Of a stretch of 5,674 nt of DNA, positions 5,499-5,674 are shown piece after piece (the first letter of the stretch is position 1; each line of letters opens with the position of its first letter). The translations under genes were made by a program, and so were the position numbers. Under the pieces are notes generated by a model, which was not told the origin of the DNA, searched no databases, and saw only the letters and a program-made list of their open reading frames with translations. Source of the stretch: Clostridiales bacterium (GTDB taxonomy: Bacteria > Bacillota > Clostridia > Oscillospirales > CAG-272). The DNA lies in the NCBI GenBank assembly GCA_018370615.1, contig JAGZAC010000128.1:1-5674 (forward strand), written 5' to 3'.

Positions 5499-5531
5499 GG
5501 GCGTGAAATGGAACAATATAATTTCACGCCC
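5499..5531. terminator. 11-bp hairpin between the transporter tail and the cysteine-rich gene
   Basis: GGGCGTGAAAT and ATTTCACGCCC form a perfect 11-bp stem with an 11-base loop, eight bases past the transporter stop codon. Its position suits a terminator or 3'-end stabiliser for the transporter, but no T-tract follows on the minus strand. Being perfectly symmetric, it could instead be a protein-binding site upstream of the next promoter. Confidence 0.5.
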
Positions 5532-5539
5532 ATGCAATT

Positions 5540-5674
5540 TTATTCTGTTTTTCCATCCGGACCTCGCAGCTCACGGCGCAGCTTTATCAGTATAATCGCT
5601 GACAAAATCGCAACAAGAACCGCGGCTGCTGCAAAGTTTAACCAGATTCCCGTAAGACCCAGCGGCCACAGTAC
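5540..5674 (-). CDS. C-terminal tail of a probable MATE-family efflux transporter (partial)
   Basis: Only the last 44 residues are inside the window; the gene enters from the right edge and stops at TAA (5540-5542). GLTGIWLNF is followed by a hydrophobic segment (AAAAVLVAILSAIILI) and a basic, polar end (KLRRELRG), which fits the last transmembrane helix and cytoplasmic tail of MATE multidrug/Na+ exporters, where GL(T/N)GIWL-type motifs occur. With so little sequence another polytopic membrane protein is possible. That it is coding and membrane-spanning is better supported than the family name. Confidence 0.6.
   Translation of the reverse strand, partial: VLWPLGLTGIWLNFAAAAVLVAILSAIILIKLRRELRGPDGKTE

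Noticed and set aside
5063..5506. 147-codon plus-strand frame over the cysteine-rich gene
   Set aside because: Its start sits inside the 40-bp palindrome with no Shine-Dalgarno site and no promoter I could find. The minus frame has a promoter, a ribosome site and a patterned protein, though this choice is not certain.

Overview
All genes I can support lie on the minus strand. They suggest an anaerobic, fermentative Firmicute of the class Clostridia, possibly a gut Oscillospirales-type organism. The grounds are an oxygen-sensitive pyruvate formate-lyase, a clostridial-type one-cluster ferredoxin, A/G-rich Shine-Dalgarno sites, consensus SigA-type promoters, a ZTP (pfl-motif) riboswitch and a GC-rich intergenic hairpin element of a kind I recall from such genomes. 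The taxonomic placement is inference.

Layout in the direction of transcription (high to low coordinates): the C-terminal tail of a probable MATE-family transporter (5540-5674); an 11-bp hairpin; a promoter; a small, very cysteine-rich protein of unknown function built on 12-bp tandem repeats (5143-5409); hairpins and a 40-bp inverted repeat; a promoter; a dCTP deaminase, probably the bifunctional dCTP deaminase/dUTPase type (4429-4962); a 62-residue [4Fe-4S] ferredoxin (4145-4333); a strong intrinsic terminator; a near-consensus promoter; a GH172/DUF2961 glycoside hydrolase (2187-4007); a further promoter; a ZTP riboswitch with its terminator (1986-2096); a leader of about 185 nt carrying the dispersed hairpin element; and pyruvate formate-lyase (1-1787), cut by the window edge before its glycyl-radical domain.

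The best-supported regulatory story is the ZTP riboswitch in front of pfl. ZTP/ZMP accumulates when 10-formyl-tetrahydrofolate is too scarce for purine synthesis, and pyruvate formate-lyase makes formate that can refill that pool. The aptamer 3' end (GGGCA) is also the 5' arm of the terminator, so ligand binding should switch pfl on. The aptamer appears to carry an extra 6-bp hairpin in the joining region beside the pseudoknot strand. GH172 has its own promoter and seems functionally separate. dcd and the ferredoxin probably share a transcript. The cysteine-rich protein is the least explained gene here.
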